Assembly (NCBI GenBank): GCA_000953695.1
Contig: LN554846.1
Coordinates: 2,674,151-2,738,150 of the forward strand
Direction of reading: 5' to 3'
From: Aliivibrio wodanis
GTDB taxonomy: Bacteria; Pseudomonadota; Gammaproteobacteria; Enterobacterales; Vibrionaceae
DNA length: 64,000 nt
Under the pieces are notes generated by a model, which ran no database searches, was not told the DNA's origin, and saw only the letters and a list, made by a program, of their open reading frames with translations. The translations under genes were made by a program, and so were the position numbers. Positions 10,775 to 19,529 of the stretch are shown in pieces; the stretch's first letter is position 1; every line of letters begins with the position of its first letter.

Positions 10775-10804
10775 TATGACGGTGGCAACACCGTCATAAT
10801 TTTT
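10775..10804 (+). terminator. Terminator/attenuator-like hairpin between zrgA and the ABC ATPase gene
   Basis: A perfect 10-bp stem (TATGACGGTG / CACCGTCATA) closes a GCAA tetraloop and is followed by ATTTTT directly abutting the next start codon at 10805. It has the form of an intrinsic terminator or a 3'-protecting stem, so it could lower downstream expression relative to zrgA. It also occupies the place where a Shine-Dalgarno sequence for the ATPase gene would lie. Confidence 0.7.
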
Positions 10805-11491
10805 ATGAATATTATTGAATTATCAAACCTGACTTTTTGCTGGCCAAATCAAACAGAGCGAACACTTGATATATCAAGCTATCAGCAACAACAAGGAACA
10901 AAAGTATTTATCAAAGGCCCAAGTGGCAGTGGTAAATCAACTCTACTTAGCCTCCTTACTGGGATCTTATCCCCTACCAAAGGAACGGTGAGTATTAATG
11001 GTACTGATATCAATCAATTGACCTCAAATCAACGAGACCGATTTAGAGCGGATAATATTGGTTATATTTTTCAGCAATTTAATTTACTGCCTTATCTTTC
11101 CGTTATTGATAATGTTATTTTGCCATACCAGTTCTCATCAAAAAAAGAACTCTCAAAACAAGATCTAATAAAAGAAGCTGAGCGTCTACTAAATCAACTT
11201 CAATTGCCAAGTTCTCACTTTAGTAAACCAATTACTGACTTAAGTATCGGTCAACAACAGCGAGTCGCAGCAGCAAGAGCATTCATTGGTAAACCTAAAC
11301 TGATCATTGCTGACGAACCTACCTCAGCATTAGATCACGAAACTCGCTTTGCTTTTATTCAACTCTTAATGGAAGAATGTGAAAGCAGTGGCGCAGGGTT
11401 ACTTTTTGTTAGTCATGACCCAAGTTTGGAGTCTCTTTTTGATCGTTGTATTGATTTAAGAACATTAAATAATGCAGGAGATACGCTGTGA
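10805..11491 (+). CDS. ABC transporter ATP-binding protein of the Zrg zinc system
   Basis: A 228-residue ATPase of the LolD/MacB type. Walker A is GPSGSGKST (38-46). The signature reads LSIGQ (146-150) instead of LSGGQ. Walker B is LIIADE (166-171), and the switch His is in SHDPS. It pairs with the FtsX-type permease that follows and overlaps it by four bases. This class usually moves substrates in or from the membrane/periplasm rather than being a classical solute importer, so the mechanism of zinc uptake is unclear. No Shine-Dalgarno is visible before the ATG because a hairpin occupies the space. Confidence 0.9.
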   Translation: MNIIELSNLTFCWPNQTERTLDISSYQQQQGTKVFIKGPSGSGKSTLLSLLTGILSPTKGTVSINGTDINQLTSNQRDRFRADNIGYIFQQFNLLPYLSVIDNVILPYQFSSKKELSKQDLIKEAERLLNQLQLPSSHFSKPITDLSIGQQQRVAAARAFIGKPKLIIADEPTSALDHETRFAFIQLLMEECESSGAGLLFVSHDPSLESLFDRCIDLRTLNNAGDTL

Positions 11492-12746
11492 TTGGTATTG
11501 CTCAATTAGCATGGAAAAGCCTAAGAAACCGAAAAACTACTGTCGTATTAACGGTATTAACTATCGCTATTTCTGTCATGCTATTAATGGGGGTTGAACG
11601 AATTAGAACACAAGCAAAGACAAGCTTTGCCAATACTATTTCTAATACCGACTTAATTGTTGGTGCCCGTTCAGGTCAGGTTAACCTACTGCTTTATTCT
11701 GTTTTTCGCATTGGTAATGCCACCAACAATATTGACTGGAAAAGCTATCAAGAGATCAGCAATCAAAAATCAGTAAAATGGTCAATTCCAATCTCTCTAG
11801 GTGATTCCCATAAAGGCTTTAGAGTCATGGGAACTAATCAAGATTATTTTCGTTTTTATCAATACGGAAAAAACAACCATTAACCTTTAAAGAAGGTAAA
11901 CCATTTTCACACTTATTTGACGTCGTACTCGGTGCCGATGTAGCAAATAAACTGAGCTACAAACTAGGTGATAAATTAGTTATCGCTCATGGAATTAGTG
12001 ATAAGTCCTTTACTCGTCATGATAATTTACCCTTTACCGTTACTGGTATTTTAGCACCAACCGGAACCCCAGTAGATAAAACCTTGCATGTATCTTTAGG
12101 TGCAATCGAAGCGATACATGTTGGTTGGGAAAGTGGTGCTCATTTAGGAGGTACACCAGATGCGGAAATATTGGAACAACATCAATTTGAACCTCAAGCA
12201 ATTACCGCGTTCATGCTAGGGCTTAACTCAAAAATTCAAACCTTTGCGCTACAACGATATATTAATGATTATAATAAAGAACCGCTAAGCGCCATTCTTC
12301 CTGGTATCGCATTGCATGAATTATGGGGAATGATGTCGATGGCAGAACAAGCTTTATTGGCCGTCTCTGTTTTTGTTGTTATTGCAGGCTTAATGGGAAT
12401 GCTCACCAGTTTATTAACCAGCTTACAAGAAAGACGACGAGAAATGGCCATCCTAAGATCAATGGGAGCTCAACCGAAACACATTTTCGCACTACTTATT
12501 AGTGAAGCCGTCGTAATAACAACCTTTGGGATCATTATAGGCCTATTGGGTTTATATCTATCTCTATCTCTATTACAGCCCATAATTCAACAATATTATG
12601 GTATTGCCATTGAGCTTACATTACCAAGCTTATACGAATTAAAACTATTAGCGCTTATTCTATGCTCTGGTTTTATTATCGGGGTTATTCCAGCCATTCA
12701 AGCGTATCGACACTCATTGAGTGACGGTATGACAATTAGACTTTAA
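11488..12746 (+). CDS. ABC transporter permease (FtsX/MacB type) of the Zrg system, split by a -1 frameshift
   Basis: The first frame (11488-11883) encodes 131 residues with an N-terminal membrane helix and the start of a periplasmic domain, and then stops at TAA. The frame -1 to it continues without a stop to 12746 and carries the rest of the domain and three C-terminal helices typical of FtsX-like permeases. Joined at 11868-11874 the product is about 419 residues, a normal family length. The junction is the heptamer A AAA AAC in the correct phase for -1 ribosomal slippage, with a small stem (ACCTT/AAGGT, 11883-11897) 8 nt downstream. It may be programmed frameshifting, transcriptional slippage on A6, a one-base deletion that inactivates the gene, or a sequencing error. 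The sequence alone cannot decide. Confidence 0.75.
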
Positions 12747-12754
12747 GGATAAAC

Positions 12755-13240
12755 ATGAAAAATAAATTCTTACTCTGCTTATTATTACTTTTGCCCTTCA
12801 GCGCTTTTAGTAATGAAGTATTAAAACTCGATTGGATTGATTTAGTTCCCGAGAAAGAAAGAAATCAATTTGATGCGGTAGGTATGCCACAGGTCAATCA
12901 TAATGGTACGAAAATGCAACAATCTATTGTTGGCGGAGTTCGACAAGAATTGAATGGCAGCATGGTAAAAATTCCAGGTTTTGTTATTCCACTAGAAGGT
13001 GATGACCACATGATCACCGAGTTTTTGCTAGTGCCTTACTTTGGTGCTTGTATTCACGTTCCACCACCACCACCAAACCAAATCATCTATGTAAAGTTTG
13101 AAAAAGGTGCCCCAATACAGCAGCTATGGGATGTTATTTATATCGTAGGAAAGCTAAAAACAGAAACCATCAATAGTGAGCTTGCAGAAACTGGATATCT
13201 CATTGAAGGGGTTCGCTTAGAAGAATATGATGATGAATAA
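12755..13240 (+). CDS. DUF3299 family secreted protein, last gene of the zinc operon
   Basis: A 161-residue protein with a signal peptide (cleavage after AFS, about residue 19) and a DUF3299 domain. The conserved GACIHVPPPPPNQ block lies at about 97-109. The Cys-His pair there could bind metal, but this is not shown. It starts 8 nt after the permease with AAGGAT upstream, and it completes a five-gene set matching the size of the V. cholerae Zrg system. I avoid a gene letter because I am not sure how the published letters map. Confidence 0.8.
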   Translation: MKNKFLLCLLLLLPFSAFSNEVLKLDWIDLVPEKERNQFDAVGMPQVNHNGTKMQQSIVGGVRQELNGSMVKIPGFVIPLEGDDHMITEFLLVPYFGACIHVPPPPPNQIIYVKFEKGAPIQQLWDVIYIVGKLKTETINSELAETGYLIEGVRLEEYDDE

Positions 13241-13255
13241 TTAACATACTTAAAT

Positions 13256-13304
13256 CACTGGTTTATTTTAAATAATTAAATATAATTAGATAAATAAACC
13301 AGTG
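13256..13304. terminator. Long inverted repeat after the zinc operon, possible terminator
   Basis: The arms CACTGGTTTATTT (13256-13268) and AAATAAACCAGTG (13292-13304) are perfectly complementary over 13 bp with a 23-nt AT-rich loop. No long T run follows on either strand, so Rho-independent termination is uncertain. The right arm also encodes the C-terminal part of the small minus-strand ORF. Confidence 0.45.
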
Positions 13305-13368
13305 TACTTGCATAAACTCCTACTAACGTAATACTGATAAGTACATTTTTAATATTTAAGCCTTTCAT
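13276..13368 (-). CDS. Putative 30-residue single-span membrane peptide
   Basis: A complete small ORF on the minus strand, ATG to TAA, 30 codons. GGGAAGAGG lies just before the start and gives a good Shine-Dalgarno match. The peptide begins MKGLNIKNVL, continues with a hydrophobic stretch (about residues 9-26), and ends in YI. This layout of a basic N-terminus plus one helix is typical of small bacterial membrane proteins that regulate transporters or oxidases. I do not recognise a family. Coding is supported only by the start signal and hydrophobicity. Confidence 0.4.
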   Translation of the reverse strand: MKGLNIKNVLISITLVGVYASTLVYLSNYI

Positions 13369-13577
13369 TACCTCTTCCCTAAGAAAACAATTAAACGATT
13401 TATTTTAACAAAAACTTATCATTTAAGCCCTGTCTTTTTCTAATTATTTCTTAATTCTTGTTTTAAGGTTAAAGTTTTTACTTTCTAATACCGATACTAT
13501 AAAAGATTAGTTATACCAATATGTCTAATTAGATAATCTATTTATTACGTAGAAAAACCACGAAATTAGGTGCACTT

Positions 13578-14453
13578 ATGGATACACAGCAAGGCATCAT
13601 CATTGAAGATGACACTCATAAAAAAGAACATTATGTTGTGAGTAGCGTTCGGCGCCTAAAAGAAATCGCAGTTAAGCAAGGTTTAGGAGCAAAACTGCAA
13701 GCTCAAAAGCCTGAAGAAACTCTGTTAAAGCGCGCACTATACAGAGAAAAATTATTACGAGAGCAACAACAACAAAATTTAGAACAGATCATCAAGTTTG
13801 CTCACGACTACTGTAAAGATGAAACCGCAGGTGACCCTGATCCAGATTGGCTTCATCGTTTCTTTGAAATGGCTAAAGACATCCACGATCCCTCAATGCA
13901 ACGTCTATGGAGCCAAATTTTCAAACAAGAAGTAATCACCCCAGGCTCTACATCTATGAAAGCCTTAAAAGTATTAAAAGACATGACGCAACGCGAGGCG
14001 CAAACATTTCAACGCGCAGCATCACTGGCTTGTAGTTTTGGACAAGACAATAGTAAAAAATTATTGCTTGGTTATAAGTGCGCAGGGACCCTATTTAATC
14101 TATATAAAACAGAGGGCCCACAACTAGTACATTTAGGCAATTATAAACTCCCTTATTCAAGCTTACTGCTCTTAATAGATTTAGGCTTATTACTTGGAAC
14201 AGAGCTAGAGTCAGGTGAAATAGAATTTGAACCCGCTTTGCCATTACAGTATCAAGGGAAAAGCCTAGCAATAAAACCTATGCAGAAAAGCTCTCGCCTT
14301 ATCTATTATCGCTTTAGTCCAACAGGTGCAGAGCTATGTAAATTACTGGGGAATAAATCTAACGATAGTTATTATGACAACTTGATCAGTTTACTCAGTC
14401 AGAAATTTATTGTAGAAACTGATGCAAAAAAAAGTATTTCTATCACCGCATAA
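13578..14453 (+). CDS. TIGR03899 family protein (DUF2806-like)
   Basis: A 291-residue cytosolic protein without signal peptide or membrane helix. I recognise the TIGR03899/DUF2806 family of Vibrio and relatives, function unknown. Residues about 45-75 are charged and glutamine-rich and may form a helix or coiled coil. The central part (about 85-150) has the conserved WLHRFFEMAKDIHDPSMQRLW block. The C-terminal half is a mixed alpha/beta region. It stands alone between the zinc operon and the converging cysC operon. No operon partner suggests a function. Confidence 0.75.
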   Translation: MDTQQGIIIEDDTHKKEHYVVSSVRRLKEIAVKQGLGAKLQAQKPEETLLKRALYREKLLREQQQQNLEQIIKFAHDYCKDETAGDPDPDWLHRFFEMAKDIHDPSMQRLWSQIFKQEVITPGSTSMKALKVLKDMTQREAQTFQRAASLACSFGQDNSKKLLLGYKCAGTLFNLYKTEGPQLVHLGNYKLPYSSLLLLIDLGLLLGTELESGEIEFEPALPLQYQGKSLAIKPMQKSSRLIYYRFSPTGAELCKLLGNKSNDSYYDNLISLLSQKFIVETDAKKSISITA

Positions 14454-14462
14454 AAATACAAA

Positions 14463-14488
14463 CGCCCAGAAAAATGACCTCCTGGGCG
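14463..14488. terminator. Terminator between the TIGR03899 gene and cysC
   Basis: The stem CGCCCAG / CTGGGCG (7 bp, 12-nt loop) is placed between two convergent stop codons. It is followed by CTTATTATT on the plus strand. It can serve both directions. Confidence 0.7.
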
Positions 14489-14514
14489 CTTATTATTACG
14501 AGCTTCAAAGCAAT

Positions 14515-15129
14515 TTAAATTATCTCTCGATCTCTTAACTCACCTAAACACTGTTCAACTAACACATCAATAGATTCACTTCCGGCAGGTAAATCAATCT
14601 CAGGGTTTACCGGGGATTGGTATTCTGAATCAATTCCTGTGAAGTGTTTTATCTCTCCTGCTCGTGCTTTTTTATATAAGCCTTTAGGGTCTCTTTTCTC
14701 ACATTCATCCAGAGAAGTATTCACAAAAACTTCTAAAAACTCGCCTTCTGGTAATAATTCTCGAACCATTTGACGCTCAACTCGATGCGGTGAGATGAAG
14801 GCACTTAATACAATCAAACCTGCATCTGCCATTAATTTTGCAAGCTCACCAATACGTCGAATGTTTTCTTGCCTATCATGATCCGAAAAGCCTAAGTCCT
14901 GACACAAACCATGGCGAACATTATCTCCATCTAATAGGTAAGTATGATAACCAAGTTCAGCTAACTTAATTTCTAGCGCCCCTGCGATAGTCGATTTCCC
15001 TGCACCAGATAGCCCAGTAAACCAAAGTACTGCTGGCTTCTGTTTTTTCAATTTAGAGCGCGTTTCTTTAGTTACAGAATGCTGGTGCCAAACAATATTT
15101 TCATCTTTCACAACGTCTTTGACTGTCAT
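14515..15129 (-). CDS. cysC: Adenylylsulfate kinase CysC
   Basis: Phosphorylates adenosine 5'-phosphosulfate (APS) to PAPS, the second activation step of assimilatory sulfate reduction. The 204-residue protein has a P-loop GLSGAGKST (39-47), the APS-kinase DGDNVRHGL block and FISPHR. The length is normal. It is the last gene of cysD-cysN-SLC13-cysC, 14 bp after the permease. The PAPS it makes is the substrate of CysH, encoded at 34150. Confidence 0.97.
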   Translation of the reverse strand: MTVKDVVKDENIVWHQHSVTKETRSKLKKQKPAVLWFTGLSGAGKSTIAGALEIKLAELGYHTYLLDGDNVRHGLCQDLGFSDHDRQENIRRIGELAKLMADAGLIVLSAFISPHRVERQMVRELLPEGEFLEVFVNTSLDECEKRDPKGLYKKARAGEIKHFTGIDSEYQSPVNPEIDLPAGSESIDVLVEQCLGELRDREII

Positions 15130-15143
15130 GTTTCATCCTTGAA

Positions 15144-16871
15144 TTAAAATGGGAAAAAATAAGGGATTAACGTCAGCACTAATACCGAATAAATAATCGA
15201 CATCGGTAATCCCACTTTTACGTAATCAAATAACGTGTAGTTACCCACACTAAATACTAATAAATTGGTTTGATATCCATAAGGAGAAATAAAACTCGCA
15301 CTGGCCCCAAACAATACCGCCATAATAAAGGGCATAGGGTCAACGCCATAACCTAGCGCCATACTGTAGCCAATAGGAAACGCCAACGCTGCTGCCGCAT
15401 TATTGGTGATTAATTCCGTTAAGACCAAGGTAATCAGATAAACGGCGATCAAGGCTCCCATCACTCCCCAACCATTAAATAACTCCATAAACATATTGCC
15501 AAGCTGTACAGATAAACCTGATGACAACATTAGTTGAGCAATCGAAAGTGCCGCTCCAACGATAACGACAATATCAATCGGAAAACGACGACGTAATTCT
15601 CCAATATTAATCACGCCGAGCGCCAATAACGCCAAGAGATAAACCGACAAGCCTTTGATTATCGGAAATATATTCAGTAATTCCGCAGCAATAACGCCAG
15701 CAAAACCCAATAAAACCAAGGCACTTTTATCACCATCCAATTTTGCTGCAGAGTCGAGTTCACTAATAATGACAAATTCACGTTTTAGCTGTTGCTTACT
15801 CTGTTCAAAGTCTTTTCCTGGCACTAGAACTAACGTATCACCAGCCTGTAGTTCAATTTTTCCTAAACCTCCTTCAAGACGTTCATGACCTCGTCGAATC
15901 GCGACAACCACGGCATCAAAACGATCTCTAAATTTAGAAGACTTAATACTTTTTCCGCGAATAGATGCGGATTGACTGACAATAACTTCTATTAAATTCT
16001 GTCCATTTAAATGGTGCTGCCCAAACAGTGTTAAGCCATTAATTTCTTGTAGAGTCGTGACGCTTTCAATATCACCACAAAACAATAATCTATCTCCGGC
16101 TAAGAGCACCATATCAGGGTCAACCGAAGAGATAGTTTTTCCCTCTCGAATGACCTCTGCTAAAAAAAGTTTACGCAATGCTCTTAAGTTATTTTCGCTA
16201 ATCGACTTTCCTACTAATGGTGAACCACCTTGTACTCTAGCTTCTAAAAAATAGGGTAATTCATCTTGATGCCCCTCATCGTACTGAGGTAACAAATAAC
16301 TTAATGGAATTAAAATTAACAAACCACCAAGCAATACCGCGATACCAATGCTTGTTGGTGCAAAGAAACTTAAACTCGGTAAGCCTGCGTCTTCCACAAA
16401 ACTATTAATAATTAAATTGGTCGATGTTCCTATTAAGGTCAGTGTGCCACCTAAAATTGCAGCATAAGAGAGAGGAATAAGTAGACGGGAAGGAGCATGG
16501 CGCTGATTACGCTTTATCGCACCAATTAACGACACCACCACCGCAGTGTTGTTAGTAAATGAAGAAAGAATAGCAGTAGATAGACCCAATTTTCCTACCA
16601 CACTCCCTAACCTTCCTTCTGAAATATAGCGCCCTACCCAACTGATAAGACGTGTTTTTTCTAAGGCACAAGAACTTAAAATCAATAACACCAAGGTTAA
16701 CAGTGACGAGTTAGTAAAGTTTTTTGCCAAGCTAGGTAAATCAATCATCCCTAACATAAAAGCAATAAACGCCGCCCCTGCAAAAATCACACTTGGTTTT
16801 AATTTACTTGCTAATAGACTCACAATAATAAGAGCTAATAAAGCCAGAACGAATCCTTGTTCCCATGCCAT
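15144..16871 (-). CDS. SLC13/DASS family permease with two RCK_C (TrkA-C) domains, in the cys operon
   Basis: A 575-residue membrane protein. N-terminal helices (about 1-195) are followed by two cytosolic TrkA-C/RCK_C domains (about 205-290 and 295-370), and then a second helix bundle to the C-terminus. The SNT-like motifs TSTNLIIN and NNAAAALAFP match the sodium/anion binding hairpins of SLC13-type carriers. Its place between cysN and cysC makes it a likely sulfate (or related oxyanion) uptake system feeding CysDN. The substrate is inferred from context only. Confidence 0.85.
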   Translation of the reverse strand: MAWEQGFVLALLALIIVSLLASKLKPSVIFAGAAFIAFMLGMIDLPSLAKNFTNSSLLTLVLLILSSCALEKTRLISWVGRYISEGRLGSVVGKLGLSTAILSSFTNNTAVVVSLIGAIKRNQRHAPSRLLIPLSYAAILGGTLTLIGTSTNLIINSFVEDAGLPSLSFFAPTSIGIAVLLGGLLILIPLSYLLPQYDEGHQDELPYFLEARVQGGSPLVGKSISENNLRALRKLFLAEVIREGKTISSVDPDMVLLAGDRLLFCGDIESVTTLQEINGLTLFGQHHLNGQNLIEVIVSQSASIRGKSIKSSKFRDRFDAVVVAIRRGHERLEGGLGKIELQAGDTLVLVPGKDFEQSKQQLKREFVIISELDSAAKLDGDKSALVLLGFAGVIAAELLNIFPIIKGLSVYLLALLALGVINIGELRRRFPIDIVVIVGAALSIAQLMLSSGLSVQLGNMFMELFNGWGVMGALIAVYLITLVLTELITNNAAAALAFPIGYSMALGYGVDPMPFIMAVLFGASASFISPYGYQTNLLVFSVGNYTLFDYVKVGLPMSIIYSVLVLTLIPYFFPF

Positions 16872-16892
16872 AGAGTATTCCTTTTTAAGCCA

Positions 16893-18329
16893 TTAACTTA
16901 AAAGCTTAGAAACATCTTGTGCTTTCCAGTGAGGAAAATGTTTACGAACTAACGCATTCAATTCCACCTCGAAAGCAGTGACATTATCATTGATAGGTTT
17001 TGCATCACTCAATTCAGAAAGGTTTTGGATCATGCCAGCCCCTACCGTGACATTCGTTAAGCGATCAATAAAGATAAAGCCACCAGTATCGGCACAATCT
17101 TTATAGCGATCTAAGCTCACCGTTTCAGTCAATGATACGTCACACAAACCAATACCATTCAAAGGCAATTCTTGAGTCTCAAACGTATCCAGACTATTAA
17201 TATTTACTTGGTGATGAATAGCATCAATTTGGCCTACCGTTTTCTTACCTGCAATTTTAATGTCGTATTGGCGACCTGGTTCTAACCCTTTTTCTGTCAT
17301 CCATACAATCTCAGCTTTAAATTGATCCGTTGCTTGTAAGCTAGAGTTCGCCTTCACTAACAAATCACCACGACTAATATCTATCTCGTCTTCTAGCGTT
17401 AATGTCACCGCTTGACCTGCTTGGGCTGAATCTAAATCACCATCAAAGGTAACAATGCGCGCCACTTTTGATTTTTTACCCGATGGCAAAGCCACAATTT
17501 CATCGCCAACAGAAATTCCACCCGCAGAAACAGTTCCTGCAAAACCACGAAAATCTAGATTTGGACGATTCACATATTGCACTGGAAATCTAAATTCTCC
17601 ATTACCTCTGTCTGAATCGATATCTATATTCTCAAGCACCTCTAATAACGGCGTACCTTGATACCAAGATAGCTCCTCACTCTGATTTACCACGTTATCT
17701 CCTTCTAGGGCTGATAACGGTAGGATAGAAATATCTAGGTTTGGATTATTTAGCTTCTTAGAGAAAGTTAAGTACTCTTCTTTAATCTCTTCAAAGCGAG
17801 ATTGAGAGTAATCCACTAAATCCATTTTATTTACTGCAACTACAAAGTGGCGAATACCAAGCAGGTTCGCGATATAAGAGTGACGACGAGTTTGGTCAAG
17901 CACCCCTTTACGCGCATCAATCAAGATAACCGCAACATTACAGGTAGATGCGCCGGTTGCCATATTTCGCGTGTACTGCTCATGTCCCGGAGTATCTGCA
18001 ATAATAAACTTACGTTTTTGAGTTGAGAAATAGCGATACGCAACATCAATAGTAATACCTTGTTCGCGCTCAGCTTGCAGGCCATCAACCAATAATGCTA
18101 AGTCAGGACGCTCACCTGTTGTGCCAACACGTTGGCTATCTGCATGAACGGCATCTAATTGATCTGCATAGATTTGTTTTGAGTCATGGAGTAATCGGCC
18201 TATGAGGGTACTTTTACCATCATCCACCGAACCACAAGTTAAAAATCGAAGTAATGATTTGTATTGATGTTCTTTTAAATAAGCTTCAATACCAAGCTCT
18301 TCTAATTGTTGCTCTACTGCACTATTCAT
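16893..18329 (-). CDS. cysN: Sulfate adenylyltransferase subunit 1 CysN (GTPase)
   Basis: The GTPase subunit of ATP sulfurylase, which drives APS formation from sulfate and ATP. The 478 residues include GTPase motifs GSVDDGKS (33-40), DTPGH (112-116) and NKMD (167-170), followed by EF-Tu-like beta domains. The length matches E. coli CysN (475), so it is not the NodQ-type CysNC fusion; CysC is separate here. The gene starts 28 bp after cysD and is followed by the permease. Confidence 0.97.
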   Translation of the reverse strand: MNSAVEQQLEELGIEAYLKEHQYKSLLRFLTCGSVDDGKSTLIGRLLHDSKQIYADQLDAVHADSQRVGTTGERPDLALLVDGLQAEREQGITIDVAYRYFSTQKRKFIIADTPGHEQYTRNMATGASTCNVAVILIDARKGVLDQTRRHSYIANLLGIRHFVVAVNKMDLVDYSQSRFEEIKEEYLTFSKKLNNPNLDISILPLSALEGDNVVNQSEELSWYQGTPLLEVLENIDIDSDRGNGEFRFPVQYVNRPNLDFRGFAGTVSAGGISVGDEIVALPSGKKSKVARIVTFDGDLDSAQAGQAVTLTLEDEIDISRGDLLVKANSSLQATDQFKAEIVWMTEKGLEPGRQYDIKIAGKKTVGQIDAIHHQVNINSLDTFETQELPLNGIGLCDVSLTETVSLDRYKDCADTGGFIFIDRLTNVTVGAGMIQNLSELSDAKPINDNVTAFEVELNALVRKHFPHWKAQDVSKLLS

Positions 18330-18357
18330 TATTTAATCCTTCCTTAGATGCTTGATA

Positions 18358-19266
18358 TTAAAAGTAGCCTTGGCGTTTTTTCAGTTCCATGGAACCAGAT
18401 GAATCATGATCTATCGCGCGACCTTGACGCTCACTTGAGGTGGCAACCAACATCTCTTCAATGATTTCAGGTAAGGTGTTTGCGGTAGATTCCACAGCAC
18501 CTGTTAATGGATAACAACCTAAGGTTCTAAAGCGAATGTCTTTATGTTGGATCTCTTCGCCTTCTTCTAACTCTAAACGCTCATCGTCTACCATGATCAA
18601 CATGCCATCACGCTCAACCACAGGGCGTTTCTCAGATAAATAAAGAGGAACAATTTCAATGTTTTCTAAATAGATATATTGCCAAATATCCAATTCAGTC
18701 CAATTCGATAATGGGAAAACTCGAATGCTTTCGCCTTTATTTACTTGGCCGTTATAGGTATTCCATAACTCTGGACGCTGATTCTTTGGATCCCACGTGT
18801 GGTTTTTATCTCGAAACGAATAAACACGCTCTTTAGCTCGAGATTTTTCTTCATCACGACGCGCGCCACCAAAAGCCGCATCAAAACCATATTTGTTTAG
18901 TGCTTGCTTTAAACCTTGAGTTTTCATGACATCGGTATGTTTTGATGAACCGTGAACAAATGGGTTAATCCCCATTGCTAGGCCTTCAGGGTTTTTATGT
19001 ACTAATAGGTCAAAACCATATTTCTTTGCGGTTTTCTCACGGAATTCAATCATCTCTTTGAATTTCCAATCAGTATCAACATGTAAAAGAGGGAATGGGA
19101 TTTTTCCTGGGTAAAAAGCTTTACGAGCAAGGTGCAGCATCACAGAAGAATCTTTACCAATCGAATACATCATTACTGGGTTATCAAACTCAGCAGCGAC
19201 TTCACGAATAATGTGAATACTTTCAGCTTCAAGCTGTTGAAGGTGGGTTAATCGTTTTGCGTCCAT
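18358..19266 (-). CDS. cysD: Sulfate adenylyltransferase subunit 2 CysD
   Basis: The catalytic subunit of ATP sulfurylase, an adenine-nucleotide alpha hydrolase with the PP-loop SIGKDSS (35-41). With the ATG at 19266 the protein is 302 residues, the E. coli length, and starts [10 protein letters not shown]. An in-frame extension to 19338 has no family similarity, and AAAGGA lies before 19266. It is the first gene of the operon and diverges from the EAL gene; CysB control is expected from the family, but I could not identify a site by eye. Confidence 0.95.
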   Translation of the reverse strand: MDAKRLTHLQQLEAESIHIIREVAAEFDNPVMMYSIGKDSSVMLHLARKAFYPGKIPFPLLHVDTDWKFKEMIEFREKTAKKYGFDLLVHKNPEGLAMGINPFVHGSSKHTDVMKTQGLKQALNKYGFDAAFGGARRDEEKSRAKERVYSFRDKNHTWDPKNQRPELWNTYNGQVNKGESIRVFPLSNWTELDIWQYIYLENIEIVPLYLSEKRPVVERDGMLIMVDDERLELEEGEEIQHKDIRFRTLGCYPLTGAVESTANTLPEIIEEMLVATSSERQGRAIDHDSSGSMELKKRQGYF

Positions 19267-19529
19267 GTGTGTTTTGTCCTTTAGGCTAAATTTGGCAATG
19301 ACATCACTAACGGCGTTAATTGCTCCAACAAGCATCAATGCTCTTTTCTAGCGATGGCTATTTTTCATTCCAATAAAGTCACTATAGACGGGTTGCTTTA
19401 TTACCTGAAATTCTAAAATTTCATTTTTTATTCGATTTAATGCTAACGGTTATAAATAAAAAGGTTTCATTTATAAAAATGATAAAAAAGGAGAGATATC
19501 GTTCGATATGCGATTAAAAGGCATATAGA

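Larger units (their letters stand above)
13241..13577. other. Intergenic region with inverted repeat and a small minus-strand ORF
   Basis: This 337-bp AT-rich gap holds a perfect 13-bp inverted repeat (13256-13304), a 30-codon minus-strand ORF (13276-13368) and the upstream region of the TIGR03899 gene. A short palindrome TCTAATTAGA near 13524-13533 is the only other structure I saw. Confidence 0.6.

Noticed and set aside
13524-13533. Palindrome TCTAATTAGA upstream of the TIGR03899 gene
   Set aside because: A 10-bp AT-rich palindrome is expected by chance in this sequence; no second copy supports an operator.
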